18,525 bases of DNA from an uncultured Ruminococcus sp. (lineage in GTDB: Bacteria; Bacillota; Clostridia; Oscillospirales; Ruminococcaceae). Positions within the stretch are counted from its first letter, which is position 1. Each line of letters starts with the position of its first letter. The stretch is taken from contig CAMBJF010000027.1 of assembly GCA_945867875.1 (NCBI GenBank), positions 1 through 18,525 on the forward strand, read 5' to 3'. Both the position numbers and the translations under genes were made by a program. This document shows positions 9,128 through 16,470 of this stretch, piece after piece. The notes beneath the pieces are model-generated. The model saw only the letters and a program-made list of their open reading frames with translations. It searched no databases and was not told where the DNA came from.

Positions 9128-9157
9128 TTGACTAATGGCATAATTATGCGGTATAAT
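9128..9157 (+). promoter_or_regulatory. Promoter and palindromic operator of the purine permease gene
   Basis: TTGACT (9128-9133) and TATAAT (9152-9157) with an 18-nt spacer. A perfect 12-bp palindrome GCATAATTATGC (9138-9149) sits entirely in the spacer, a position where a bound repressor would block polymerase. ATAATTAT occurs twice (9140-9147 and 9153-9160). The leader from the expected start site to the gene is only about 30 nt, too short for a purine riboswitch. Confidence 0.7.
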
Positions 9158-9194
9158 TATATTATCACCAAATTTGATATAGGGGGATTAAAAC

Positions 9195-10553
9195 GTGTTT
9201 GAAAAATTATTCAAGTTAAAGCAAAACAACACCACCGTCAAAACGGAAATAGCCGCAGGTGTTACAACATTTGTAACAATGGCATACATTCTTGCGGTCA
9301 ATCCAAACATTCTTTCCGCCGCAGGTATGGACAGAACGGCAGTTCTGCTTGCAACCTGTCTGGCATCTTTCCTCGGCACCGTCATTATGGCTCTCTCGGC
9401 AAACCTGCCCTTTGCACTTTCGGCAGGAATGGGACTTAATGCATACTTTGCCTACACAGTGTGCGGAGCTATGGGATATTCGTGGCAGACCGCACTTCTT
9501 GCAGTATTTATCGAGGGCATAATTTTCATTATTCTTTCCCTTACAAAAGTCCGTGAAAGCATTTTCGACTGTATCCCGTTGTCACTCAAGCGTGCGGTAT
9601 CAATAGGTATCGGACTGTTCATTGCCTTTATCGGACTTCAGAATGCAGGTCTCTGCGTGGATTCCGCTACACTTGTATCGCTTGTAAGCTTCCGTGACAA
9701 TTTCTCTACCTCAGGCATCTGTGCACTGCTTGCCGTTATCGGACTTATAATAACAGCTGCACTTTACATCAAAAATGTCAAAGGCTCAATACTCATCGGA
9801 GTGTTCGGCACATGGCTCCTCGGCATAATCTGCCAGCTGACAGGTATTTACGTTCCCGATGGGGAAAGCTATTTCTCGCTTCTCCCCACATTTGCTATGA
9901 CCGATTTTTCCAAGCTGGGCGAGACCTTCGGACAGTGCTTCAAGGTTGACTTTGGCGAAACAGGCATCTTCAATTTCATTATAGTTATTTTCTCATTCCT
10001 CTTTGTCGATCTTTTTGATACACTTGGAACAATTATCGGCGTCAGCACAAAAGCCAATATGCTGGATAAGGACGGCAAGCTTCCCGGAATAAAGCCCGCT
10101 CTTATGTCAGACGCTGTTGCCACATCAGCAGGCGCAGTTCTCGGAACATCGACCACAACAACATTTGTTGAGTCCTCCGCAGGCGTTGCGGCAGGCGGAA
10201 GGACCGGTCTTACCGCTCTCACAACAGCAGTGCTTTTCCTGCTTTCAATGTTCCTTGCTCCTATCTTCACCGCCATTCCCTCATTTGCCACCGCTCCTGC
10301 ACTGATAATCGTAGGCTTCCTGATGTTCTCCTCCATAACTGAGCTGAAAATGGACGAGTCAAACTTCACAACAGCGATCCCCGCTTATCTCTGCATCATT
10401 GCAATGCCCCTTTTCTACAGCATTTCCGAGGGCATTTCTATCGGCATAATCTCATATGTTATCCTTAACCTTGTATGCGGAAAATCAAAGCAGATAAATC
10501 CTCTTATGTATGTGCTTGCAGTTGTATTTGTTCTGAAATACATCTTCCTGTAA
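9195..10553 (+). CDS. pbuG: AzgA-type hypoxanthine/guanine/adenine permease (NCS2)
   Basis: A 452-residue membrane transporter for purine bases. It starts with GTG; AGGGGG (9181-9186) lies 8 nt upstream and no better ATG exists. Family blocks are clear: TEIAAGVTTFVTMAYILAVNP (residues 17-37), ALSAGMGLNAYFAYT (74-88) including substrate-pocket helix residues, FVDLFDTLGTIIGVST (270-285) and TSTTTTFVESSAGVAAGGRTGL (318-339). These patterns separate AzgA/PbuG-type purine transporters from the uracil/xanthine branch. The usual role is proton-coupled purine salvage. It is a single-gene unit with its own promoter and terminator. Exact base preference cannot be read from sequence. Confidence 0.92.
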   Translation: MFEKLFKLKQNNTTVKTEIAAGVTTFVTMAYILAVNPNILSAAGMDRTAVLLATCLASFLGTVIMALSANLPFALSAGMGLNAYFAYTVCGAMGYSWQTALLAVFIEGIIFIILSLTKVRESIFDCIPLSLKRAVSIGIGLFIAFIGLQNAGLCVDSATLVSLVSFRDNFSTSGICALLAVIGLIITAALYIKNVKGSILIGVFGTWLLGIICQLTGIYVPDGESYFSLLPTFAMTDFSKLGETFGQCFKVDFGETGIFNFIIVIFSFLFVDLFDTLGTIIGVSTKANMLDKDGKLPGIKPALMSDAVATSAGAVLGTSTTTTFVESSAGVAAGGRTGLTALTTAVLFLLSMFLAPIFTAIPSFATAPALIIVGFLMFSSITELKMDESNFTTAIPAYLCIIAMPLFYSISEGISIGIISYVILNLVCGKSKQINPLMYVLAVVFVLKYIFL

Positions 10554-10567
10554 GCTTATAAAAAAGA

Positions 10568-10612
10568 AACGCAGGTGTTCACTTTGAACTGAATACCTGC
10601 GTTATTTTTTTC
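10568..10612. terminator. Bidirectional terminator between the purine permease and the liv operon
   Basis: AACGCAGGTGTTCA (10568-10581) pairs with TGAATACCTGCGTT (10590-10603), 13 of 14 positions Watson-Crick. A T-run follows on the plus strand and an equivalent TTCTTTTTT run follows on the minus strand. It therefore serves both convergent transcripts. Confidence 0.9.
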
Positions 10613-10617
10613 TTATT

Positions 10618-11235
10618 TTACTTGTACATTACATCAATGTACTTGCTGATTATTTCAACGCACTTATCAAAGCCGTGCTCGCTTGTGTTGATGCAGAGGT
10701 CATAATTTCTAACATCAGGCCATTCGTGACCTGTGTGAGCCTTGTAATATTCACTGCGCTCACGGTTGATTTTTTTGACCTGCTTTTCGGCTTCCTTACG
10801 GTCATATCCGCACACGTCCATAGTGTTCTTTATGCAGTTTTCCTTGTCAGCCCAAATAAACAGCTTAAGAGTGTTCTTTCTGTCAGCAAGGATAAAGTCC
10901 GCACAGCGTCCGATGATTATGCAGGGGCATTTTTTATCCGCAAGCTCCTTGATTATCTTTGCCTGAAAGCTGAAAAGATTTTCTTCAGAGGTAAAATCAG
11001 AACTGTCGGGCTTTGATATGCCGCCGTCGTAAACCTTTGCCTTTTTGAAAAGACCGCCGCTTGACTTTTCATCGGCAAGCCCGAAAAGTCCCTCGTTGAT
11101 GCCGCTGTCCTCGGACGCAAGCTTGATGAGGTCCTTATCATAATAGGGAATGCCAAGCTTTTTGCTGAGACGCTCGCCTATCTGATGACCGCCGCTTCCG
11201 AATTCTCTCGCAATTGTAATAACAAGATCGTCCAT
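10618..11235 (-). CDS. Cytidylate-kinase-like family protein
   Basis: A 205-residue cytosolic protein of the cytidylate-kinase-like family common in clostridia. The N-terminus ITIAREFGSGGHQIGERLSKKL (residues 6-27) is a P-loop of the AREYGSGG type; PYYDKDLIKLA (30-40) and IIIGRCADFIL (about 105-115) are further nucleotide-kinase blocks. A Lys/Arg-rich lid-like segment with KINRERSEYY follows. True CMP kinases (Cmk) are involved in nucleotide recycling, but the substrate of this divergent family has not been settled to my knowledge, so the function is left at family level. It sits 21 nt downstream of livF on the same strand with GGGGAGAG before the ATG, making it the last gene of the liv transcript. 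It ends at the bidirectional terminator. Confidence 0.88.
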   Translation of the reverse strand: MDDLVITIAREFGSGGHQIGERLSKKLGIPYYDKDLIKLASEDSGINEGLFGLADEKSSGGLFKKAKVYDGGISKPDSSDFTSEENLFSFQAKIIKELADKKCPCIIIGRCADFILADRKNTLKLFIWADKENCIKNTMDVCGYDRKEAEKQVKKINRERSEYYKAHTGHEWPDVRNYDLCINTSEHGFDKCVEIISKYIDVMYK

Positions 11236-11256
11236 AATAACTCTCCCCGAAAAAAT

Positions 11257-11967
11257 TTATTCGCCAAGGTATGCTTTCTTTACGGAATCATTGTTCATAA
11301 GCTCGTGAGCATCGCCCGACAGAACTATCTTTCCCGTTTCAAGAACGTAGGCACGGTTAGCAACGGAAAGCGCTTTCTTTGCATTCTGCTCAACAAGGAG
11401 CACCGTGGTTCCGCTCTCGTTCACCGACTGAATGATATCAAAAATTTCCGAAACATACAAGGGTGAAAGCCCCATTGAAGGCTCGTCCATAAGGATAATT
11501 GAGGGGTGTGACATAAGAGCACGTCCCATAGCAAGCATCTGCTGCTCACCGCCCGAAAGAGTTCCCGCAATCTGTGTGCGGCGCTCTTCAAGACGAGGGA
11601 AACGCTTGAATACCTCTTCAAGAGTATTCTCTATCTCCGCTTTGTCCTTTCTGGTAAATGCACCAAGCATAAGGTTTTCATAAACGGTAAGCTCCTGAAA
11701 AATACGACGTCCCTCGGGAACGTGCGCCATTCCCATTGATACTATCTTATGAGCGGGAGTTTTTGTAAGCTCTGTGCCGTTGAAGGTAATGCTGCCCGAT
11801 TTCGCGGGAACAAGACCCGATATGGTGTGGAGAATGGTGGTCTTTCCTGCACCGTTTGCGCCGATAAGGGCAATTATCTCCCCCTGCTCAACTTCAAAGG
11901 ATATGCCCTTGATGGCATTTATTGCGCCGTAATATACCTGTAAGTTTTCAATATGAAGCATCGACAT
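11257..11967 (-). CDS. livF: Branched-chain amino-acid ABC transporter ATP-binding protein LivF
   Basis: A 236-residue cytosolic ATPase subunit of the LIV-type importer. The Walker A motif is GANGAGKTT (36-44), the Q-loop lies around RRIFQELTVYEN with Gln91, the signature is LSGGEQQ (137-143), and Walker B is IILMDEP (157-163) with catalytic Glu162. The switch position reads LLVEQN, with Gln in place of the usual His; this is normal for LivF and distinguishes it from LivG. The start at 11967 is preferred over a second Met two codons later because AGGAGA lies 9 nt upstream. Twelve nt separate it from livG. Confidence 0.95.
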   Translation of the reverse strand: MSMLHIENLQVYYGAINAIKGISFEVEQGEIIALIGANGAGKTTILHTISGLVPAKSGSITFNGTELTKTPAHKIVSMGMAHVPEGRRIFQELTVYENLMLGAFTRKDKAEIENTLEEVFKRFPRLEERRTQIAGTLSGGEQQMLAMGRALMSHPSIILMDEPSMGLSPLYVSEIFDIIQSVNESGTTVLLVEQNAKKALSVANRAYVLETGKIVLSGDAHELMNNDSVKKAYLGE

Positions 11968-11979
11968 AGCGTTTTCTCC

Positions 11980-12777
11980 TTATTCTCCCAAATATGCGGT
12001 GATTACCCTCGGATCGTTAAGGACTTCCGCAGTTTCACCCTTTGCAAGCTCCTGACCGAAGTTAAGCACCGTAACCTTTTCGCATATGCCCGAAACCAGC
12101 TTCATATCGTGCTCGATAAGAAGAATGGTCATATCGAAATTATCACGGACGAAACGTATGGTGTTCATAAGCTCAGCCGTCTCGTTGGGGTTCATTCCGG
12201 CAGCAGGCTCGTCAAGGAGCAAAAGCTTTGGATTTGTAGCCAGTGCACGGGCTATCTCCAGCTTTCTCTGCTTGCCGTAGGGAAGATTTGATGCAAGCTG
12301 CTCCTTTTCGCCATCAAGCTCAAAGACCTTGAGCAGCTCTGTGGCTCTTTCGTCCATTTCCTTTTCTTCCTTGAAATATCTGGGCAGACGGAGAATTCCC
12401 TCAATAGTGGAATACTTTTTCTGATTGTGAAGTCCCACCTTTACGTTGTCAAGAACGGACATTTCCTTGAAAAGACGGATATTCTGAAAGGTTCTGGCAA
12501 TGCCGTCCTTGTTTATCTGCGCAGGGTGCTTGCCTGTGATGTTCAGTCCGTCAAGGATTATTGAGCCTGATGTGGGCTTGTAAACACCTGTAAGCATATT
12601 GAAAACTGTGGTCTTTCCTGCGCCGTTTGGTCCGATGAGTCCGTAAAGCTGACCCTTGTTTATGGTAAGATTGAAGTTATCAACAGCTTTAAGTCCGCCG
12701 AACTGTATGCAGAGATTTTTTACTTCAAGCATTACAGAGGTCTCTTTTTCTGTGTTCTGAGTTTTGTTTTCACTCAT
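11980..12777 (-). CDS. livG: Branched-chain amino-acid ABC transporter ATP-binding protein LivG
   Basis: A 265-residue ATPase subunit that pairs with LivF. Walker A is GPNGAGKTT (49-57), the Q-loop is GIARTFQNIRLF, the signature is the LivG-typical LPYGKQRKLEIARAL (165-179), Walker B is LLLLDEPAAGMN (185-196), and the switch His is in LLIEHDMKLV (His223). Residues 1-15 are a polar extension ahead of the usual start of the domain (MLEVKNLCIQFGG). If the Met at residue 16 were used it would have no clear ribosome site, so the longer start is kept. Its ATG overlaps the livM stop (ATGA), which implies translational coupling. Confidence 0.95.
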   Translation of the reverse strand: MSENKTQNTEKETSVMLEVKNLCIQFGGLKAVDNFNLTINKGQLYGLIGPNGAGKTTVFNMLTGVYKPTSGSIILDGLNITGKHPAQINKDGIARTFQNIRLFKEMSVLDNVKVGLHNQKKYSTIEGILRLPRYFKEEKEMDERATELLKVFELDGEKEQLASNLPYGKQRKLEIARALATNPKLLLLDEPAAGMNPNETAELMNTIRFVRDNFDMTILLIEHDMKLVSGICEKVTVLNFGQELAKGETAEVLNDPRVITAYLGE

Positions 12778-13841
12778 TTTGATTCACCTCCGACAGCTTT
12801 TTTCTTAGGTTTGAGCTTCTGAAAGAATGGAAGTGCGGCAATGCGCTCTCTGATGGAAATGAAATAAGGTGCATTATTGAAGAGCATCATTACGATAAGC
12901 ACGATCGCATAAATAAGCATACGGTAGTCGCCCAGCTCACGGAATATCTCAGGAAGAGCATAGAGCACTACGGTTGCTATAACAGAGCCTCTCATACTGC
13001 CGAGACCGCCGAGAACGACGAATACAAGGATAAGTATGGAGAAGTTGTAGTCGAACTTTTTGGGTGCGAGAACCGCGAGTGAATGGGAATAAAGAACGCC
13101 TGCAACGCCTGCGATAGCGGCCGAGATAACGAATGCAACAAGTCTGTACTTTGTAACGTTGATACCTACGGACTGTGCGGCGATGTAGTTGTCTCTTATC
13201 GCCATACAAGCACGTCCTGTCTTGGAATCAACAAGGTTCATTATAACGATAAGGCTTATCATAAGAACAATGACAACAAGAAGAAGAGTGGTGTCCTGAG
13301 GAGCCTTGATACCCTGAGCGCCCTTGAAGATATCAACGGCTGATGCGGCATCAATATCGGCAACGGGTGCTGCAAAGGAGAAATGAACGCCGTTAATGTC
13401 CTTGGTGATGTAAATGTTATTTGCGATACTCTTGATTATCTCGCCGAAGCCGAGGGTAACGATAGCAAGGTAGTCGCCTCGGAGACGAAGAACGGGAATG
13501 CCTATCAGGAAGCCGAATATGGCAGCGGCAATTCCACCGATGATTATTGCAAGGATAATTCTGACAATAGGAGATGTCACAGTGTCCTGAACGAGTATGG
13601 AGAACACGCCGCCCACATATGCGCCCACGCACATAAAGCCTGCATGGCCGAGGGAAAGTTCACCGAGGATACCTACGGTAAGGTTCAGTGAAACGGAAAG
13701 GATTATGTAAATTCCGATAGGGATAAGCAGACCGCTGAGCTTGCTTCCGAGAATACCCGCAGATGAAAGAATACTGCATATGATGAAGAATACAAGGACT
13801 ATCCCGCAGGTAACGATATTATTTTTTGTATTTTTTTTCAT
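12774..13841 (-). CDS. livM: Branched-chain amino-acid ABC transporter permease LivM
   Basis: A 355-residue inner-membrane permease with about eight to ten hydrophobic segments. LivM family blocks are LSVSLNLTVGILGELSLGHAGFMCVGAYVGG and LRLRGDYLAIVTLGFGEIIKSIANN; the cytosolic coupling loop for the ATPases is GRACMAIRDNYIAAQSVGINVTKYRLVAF. The C-terminal tail is Lys-rich (KLKPKKKAVGGESK). AAGGGGG lies upstream of the ATG, and 13 nt separate it from livH. The TGA stop overlaps the livG start. Confidence 0.94.
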   Translation of the reverse strand: MKKNTKNNIVTCGIVLVFFIICSILSSAGILGSKLSGLLIPIGIYIILSVSLNLTVGILGELSLGHAGFMCVGAYVGGVFSILVQDTVTSPIVRIILAIIIGGIAAAIFGFLIGIPVLRLRGDYLAIVTLGFGEIIKSIANNIYITKDINGVHFSFAAPVADIDAASAVDIFKGAQGIKAPQDTTLLLVVIVLMISLIVIMNLVDSKTGRACMAIRDNYIAAQSVGINVTKYRLVAFVISAAIAGVAGVLYSHSLAVLAPKKFDYNFSILILVFVVLGGLGSMRGSVIATVVLYALPEIFRELGDYRMLIYAIVLIVMMLFNNAPYFISIRERIAALPFFQKLKPKKKAVGGESK

Positions 13842-13854
13842 GCCCTGCGCCCCC

Positions 13855-14736
13855 TTATACCTTTTCGTTTATCTTCTTGCCCATAATACCTGTAGGCTTA
13901 ACGATAAGCACAACGATAAGCACTAGGAACACGATTGCGTCGGAGAGCTGAGAAGAAATATATGCCTTTGATAGGTTTTCGATAACGCCAAGGAGAATTC
14001 CGCCTATCATAGCGCCGGGAATGCTGCCGATGCCGCCGAAAACTGCTGCAACGAATGCCTTGATGCCGGGCATTGAGCCTGTGTAGGGGCTGATCTGGGG
14101 ATAAGATGAGCAAAGGAGCACGCTGGCAACGCCTGCAAGTGCTGAACCGATGGCAAATGTAAGGGAAATGGTAGAATTTACATTTATTCCCATAAGCTGT
14201 GCAGCACCCTTGTCCTCAGAAACCGCAAGCATAGCTTTTCCTGCTTTTGTCTTGTTGATGAAGAATGTGAGACAGATCATAATGATGACGGAAACTACAA
14301 TTGAAATGATAGTCTCCATTGATATCGTAACACCGCCGATAGTGACGGGAGCCACATTCTTTACAACCGACGTAAAGCTCTGAGATGCGGAGCCGAAGAT
14401 AATGAGAGCAACATTCTGGAGCAGGTAGCTTACACCGATAGCGGTTATGAGCACCGCAAGGGGCGATGCATTTCTCAGAGGTTTATAGGCAACCTTTTCC
14501 ACAACAACACCGAGCACAGTGCAGACGATGATGCCGATGACCACTGAAAGCCATACGGGACACCATTCAGTAGACATTGCGGTGAAAACTGTAAAACCTC
14601 CCACCATAATAATATCACCGTGGGCGAAGTTCAGCATTTTTGCAATGCCGTAAACCATTGTGTAGCCCAGAGCGATAAGAGCGTAGATGCTGCCAAGACT
14701 TATTCCGTTTACAAGATATGAAATGAAACTCATCAT
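13855..14736 (-). CDS. livH: Branched-chain amino-acid ABC transporter permease LivH
   Basis: An inner-membrane permease of the LivH type, 293 residues from the chosen start. The N-terminus MSFISYLVNGISLGSIYALIALGYTMVYGIAKMLNFAHGD is diagnostic, and the coupling loop is GAAQLMGINVNSTISLTFAIGSALAGVA. A start at 14757 is possible, but no ribosome site precedes it. AAAGGAG lies between it and the double Met at 14736/14733, about 11 nt before the first, and related proteins begin MSFI, so 14736 is preferred; 14733 is nearly as likely. It is separated from livK by a 165-nt gap (from 14757) holding two stem-loops. Confidence 0.93.
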   Translation of the reverse strand: MMSFISYLVNGISLGSIYALIALGYTMVYGIAKMLNFAHGDIIMVGGFTVFTAMSTEWCPVWLSVVIGIIVCTVLGVVVEKVAYKPLRNASPLAVLITAIGVSYLLQNVALIIFGSASQSFTSVVKNVAPVTIGGVTISMETIISIVVSVIIMICLTFFINKTKAGKAMLAVSEDKGAAQLMGINVNSTISLTFAIGSALAGVASVLLCSSYPQISPYTGSMPGIKAFVAAVFGGIGSIPGAMIGGILLGVIENLSKAYISSQLSDAIVFLVLIVVLIVKPTGIMGKKINEKV

Positions 14737-14765
14737 AAGAGCCTTGACTCCTTTCATTTTTTATT

Positions 14766-14817
14766 CTGCTGCAAATTAAAGCATATCTGCAAGCAAAAAT
14801 GTTTTAATTTACAGCAG
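14766..14817. other. Stem-loop directly upstream of livH
   Basis: A 19-bp imperfect inverted repeat: 14766-14784 (CTGCTGCAAATTAAAGCAT) with 14799-14817, 17 of 19 matching, 14-nt loop. In the livH transcript it sits just before the ribosome site. It is followed by A-rich rather than U-rich sequence on the minus strand, so it looks like a leader or stability element, not a terminator for livK. Confidence 0.6.
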
Positions 14818-14843
14818 CTTTATTTTATCATAATATTGCAAAT

Positions 14844-14896
14844 AAGGCCCGCATATCACAGCCCATTAAAAGGGCTGTGCAGTATATACGGGTCTT
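14844..14896 (-). terminator. Two-tier stem-loop after livK (partial terminator or stabiliser)
   Basis: An outer stem (14844-14856 with 14884-14896) encloses an 8-bp inner stem CACAGCCC/GGGCTGTG (14857-14864 with 14872-14879). It begins 27 nt past the livK stop and ends GGGCCTTATTTGC on the minus strand, a modest U-rich tail. Such elements after a binding-protein gene usually make the receptor mRNA more abundant than the downstream permease mRNA. Confidence 0.65.
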
Positions 14897-14922
14897 AGAT
14901 GCGAAATTATTCAGTGACTAAA

Positions 14923-16152
14923 TTAAAGAGCAGCGTAGGAGCCTGTCTTTGTACCGTCCTCATTTTCTGTAATAACGATCTGCATAGCCTTAGGATCCTT
15001 TGTAGGCTCACCGTCAGCTGTCCAAGTGATAGTACCTGTAACGCCTTCAACTGTGATCTCAGTCATAGCAGTCTTGAGAGCGTCGCAGAGGTCAGAAGCG
15101 GAGATGGAAGCATCTGTGATGCCAGCCTTTTCCATAGCAGCCTTTACAGCATAAACAGCATCATAGCCGTCAGCAGCGAACTGAATGGGAACTTCACCGT
15201 TGTAAGCGTTCTTGTAAGCTGTTGTGAAAGCAACAGTCTTTTCATCGGTAGCGTCTGCTGCAAAAGGAGTAAGGAGCATTACGCCCTCAGAAATTGCAAC
15301 ATCATCGCCGAGCTGGTCGATAAGTCCGTCAAGACCGTCGCAGCCGAAGTACTTAACGTTAAGACCTGCCTTATCAGCCTGCTGGAGGATAAGAGCTGCT
15401 TCCTGATAGTAGATAGGGAGGAAGAGGAGCTCTGCGCCGGATTCCTGAACCTTCTGGATCTGTACGGAGAAGTCAGTTTTGGAGTCAGCGGTAAATGCCT
15501 CAGCAGCAACTACCTCAAGATTCTGATTTGCAGCCTCAGCAGCAAACTTCTCATAGATACCTGTGGAATAAACATCGGAGCTGTCGTAAATTGCAGCTAC
15601 CTTGGTAGCAAGACCGTTCTGAGCGATGTACTGTGCGGAAGCTGTACCCTGGTTGGGGTCATTGAAGCAGATACGGAAAGCGTTGTCATTTGCAACGCAG
15701 TCAACTGCGGAACCTGAAGGAGTGAGCTGGAAGATGTTGTCCTTAGCGGACTCAGCTGCAACTGCGATACAGGGGTTGGAGGTAACTGTACCGATAAGGA
15801 GCTTCATATCCTTATCCTTAAGTGTATTGTAAGCGTTTACAGCCTTCTCCTCGTTGTGCTCATCGTCCTGGAAGTTGAGCTCGAGCTTGATGCCGTTTAC
15901 GCCGCCTGCTGCGTTGATCTCGTCAACTGCGAGCTGGATACCGTTCTTAACAGCGTTGCCGTAAACTGCTGCACCGCCTGTTAAAGGTCCGATGCCGCCG
16001 ATAACCATTGTGCCTGTGAAATCGCCCTCAGCTTCAGGAGCTGCGGTGCTGTCAGTGCTGTCACTTGCGGAATTGCTGCCGCAGGCACCGAAGAAAGGCA
16101 CTGTCATGCAAGCAGCAAGGCTTAATGCAAGAATTTTCTTTGAAACTTTCAT
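14923..16152 (-). CDS. livK: Branched-chain amino-acid ABC transporter substrate-binding lipoprotein LivK/LivJ
   Basis: A 409-residue extracellular receptor anchored by lipid. The start at 16152 is chosen because it begins a proper signal peptide (MKVSKKILALSLAACMTVPF) with lipobox FFGAC and Cys24 as the lipidated residue; an upstream in-frame ATG at 16293 would bury this signal and lies in the promoter. AAGGAAG precedes the ATG. After a Ser/Asp/Glu-rich linker, the type I periplasmic-binding fold starts at TMVIGGIGPLTGGAAVYGNAVKNGIQLAVDEINAAGGVNGIKL, the classic Leu/Ile/Val-binding pattern, with LIGTVTSNPCIAVA and QLTPSGSA contributing ligand contacts. It is the first gene of the liv operon. 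The exact ligand (branched-chain or other amino acids, or amides) is not fixed by sequence alone. Confidence 0.95.
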   Translation of the reverse strand: MKVSKKILALSLAACMTVPFFGACGSNSASDSTDSTAAPEAEGDFTGTMVIGGIGPLTGGAAVYGNAVKNGIQLAVDEINAAGGVNGIKLELNFQDDEHNEEKAVNAYNTLKDKDMKLLIGTVTSNPCIAVAAESAKDNIFQLTPSGSAVDCVANDNAFRICFNDPNQGTASAQYIAQNGLATKVAAIYDSSDVYSTGIYEKFAAEAANQNLEVVAAEAFTADSKTDFSVQIQKVQESGAELLFLPIYYQEAALILQQADKAGLNVKYFGCDGLDGLIDQLGDDVAISEGVMLLTPFAADATDEKTVAFTTAYKNAYNGEVPIQFAADGYDAVYAVKAAMEKAGITDASISASDLCDALKTAMTEITVEGVTGTITWTADGEPTKDPKAMQIVITENEDGTKTGSYAAL

Positions 16153-16278
16153 TATGTAAACTTCCTTTTCTCCGTCTGAATATGTATTGAAAAACCGCTC
16201 TGCCCGACGGATAACAGACCGTGGCGCATATCCGTTTCCGCTATCTTTCCAAAGCCAAACGCATATACTTTTCATTAC
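16153..16278 (-). promoter_or_regulatory. Long 5' leader of the liv operon
   Basis: About 125 nt separate the expected start site from the livK ATG. It includes a CGGATA/TATCCG hairpin (arms near 16207-16212 and 16228-16233) and GC-rich segments unlike the AT-rich flanks. No T-box, leucine-attenuator peptide or known riboswitch class is recognised. The length is more than a ribosome site needs, so a regulatory RNA is possible. Confidence 0.35.
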
Positions 16279-16284
16279 AATAAT

Positions 16285-16313
16285 ATAATACAATTTACAG
16301 CCGAAAAAGTCAA
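16285..16313 (-). promoter_or_regulatory. Sigma-A promoter of the liv operon
   Basis: On the minus strand, TTGACT (16308-16313) and TATTAT (16285-16290) with a 17-nt spacer. Between here and the end of the GGDEF gene (16314-16470) only AT-rich sequence is seen, with no gene and no clear terminator. Confidence 0.8.
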
Positions 16314-16470
16314 GATGTAAACAAAATGATATTTTCCTCAGTAGAGGCAGGATAATTAGTCATTTTACACATAACTTTAACATAAATTTCCCTCAGTCAA
16401 CATTTAATTTACACCAAAACCAAATTGCATAATATAAATCCTGTCCCTGCAAATTGAGAAAAATACTGAC

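Noticed and set aside
9018..9194. Purine riboswitch before the purine permease gene
   Set aside because: The expected transcript leader is about 30 nt and no aptamer-like sequence is present.
16153..16293. N-terminal extension of the liv binding protein
   Set aside because: It would place 47 residues ahead of a clean lipoprotein signal and its start codon falls within the -10 to start-site region.
16153..16470. c-di-GMP riboswitch next to the GGDEF gene
   Set aside because: No GEMM-I or GEMM-II conserved core is visible.
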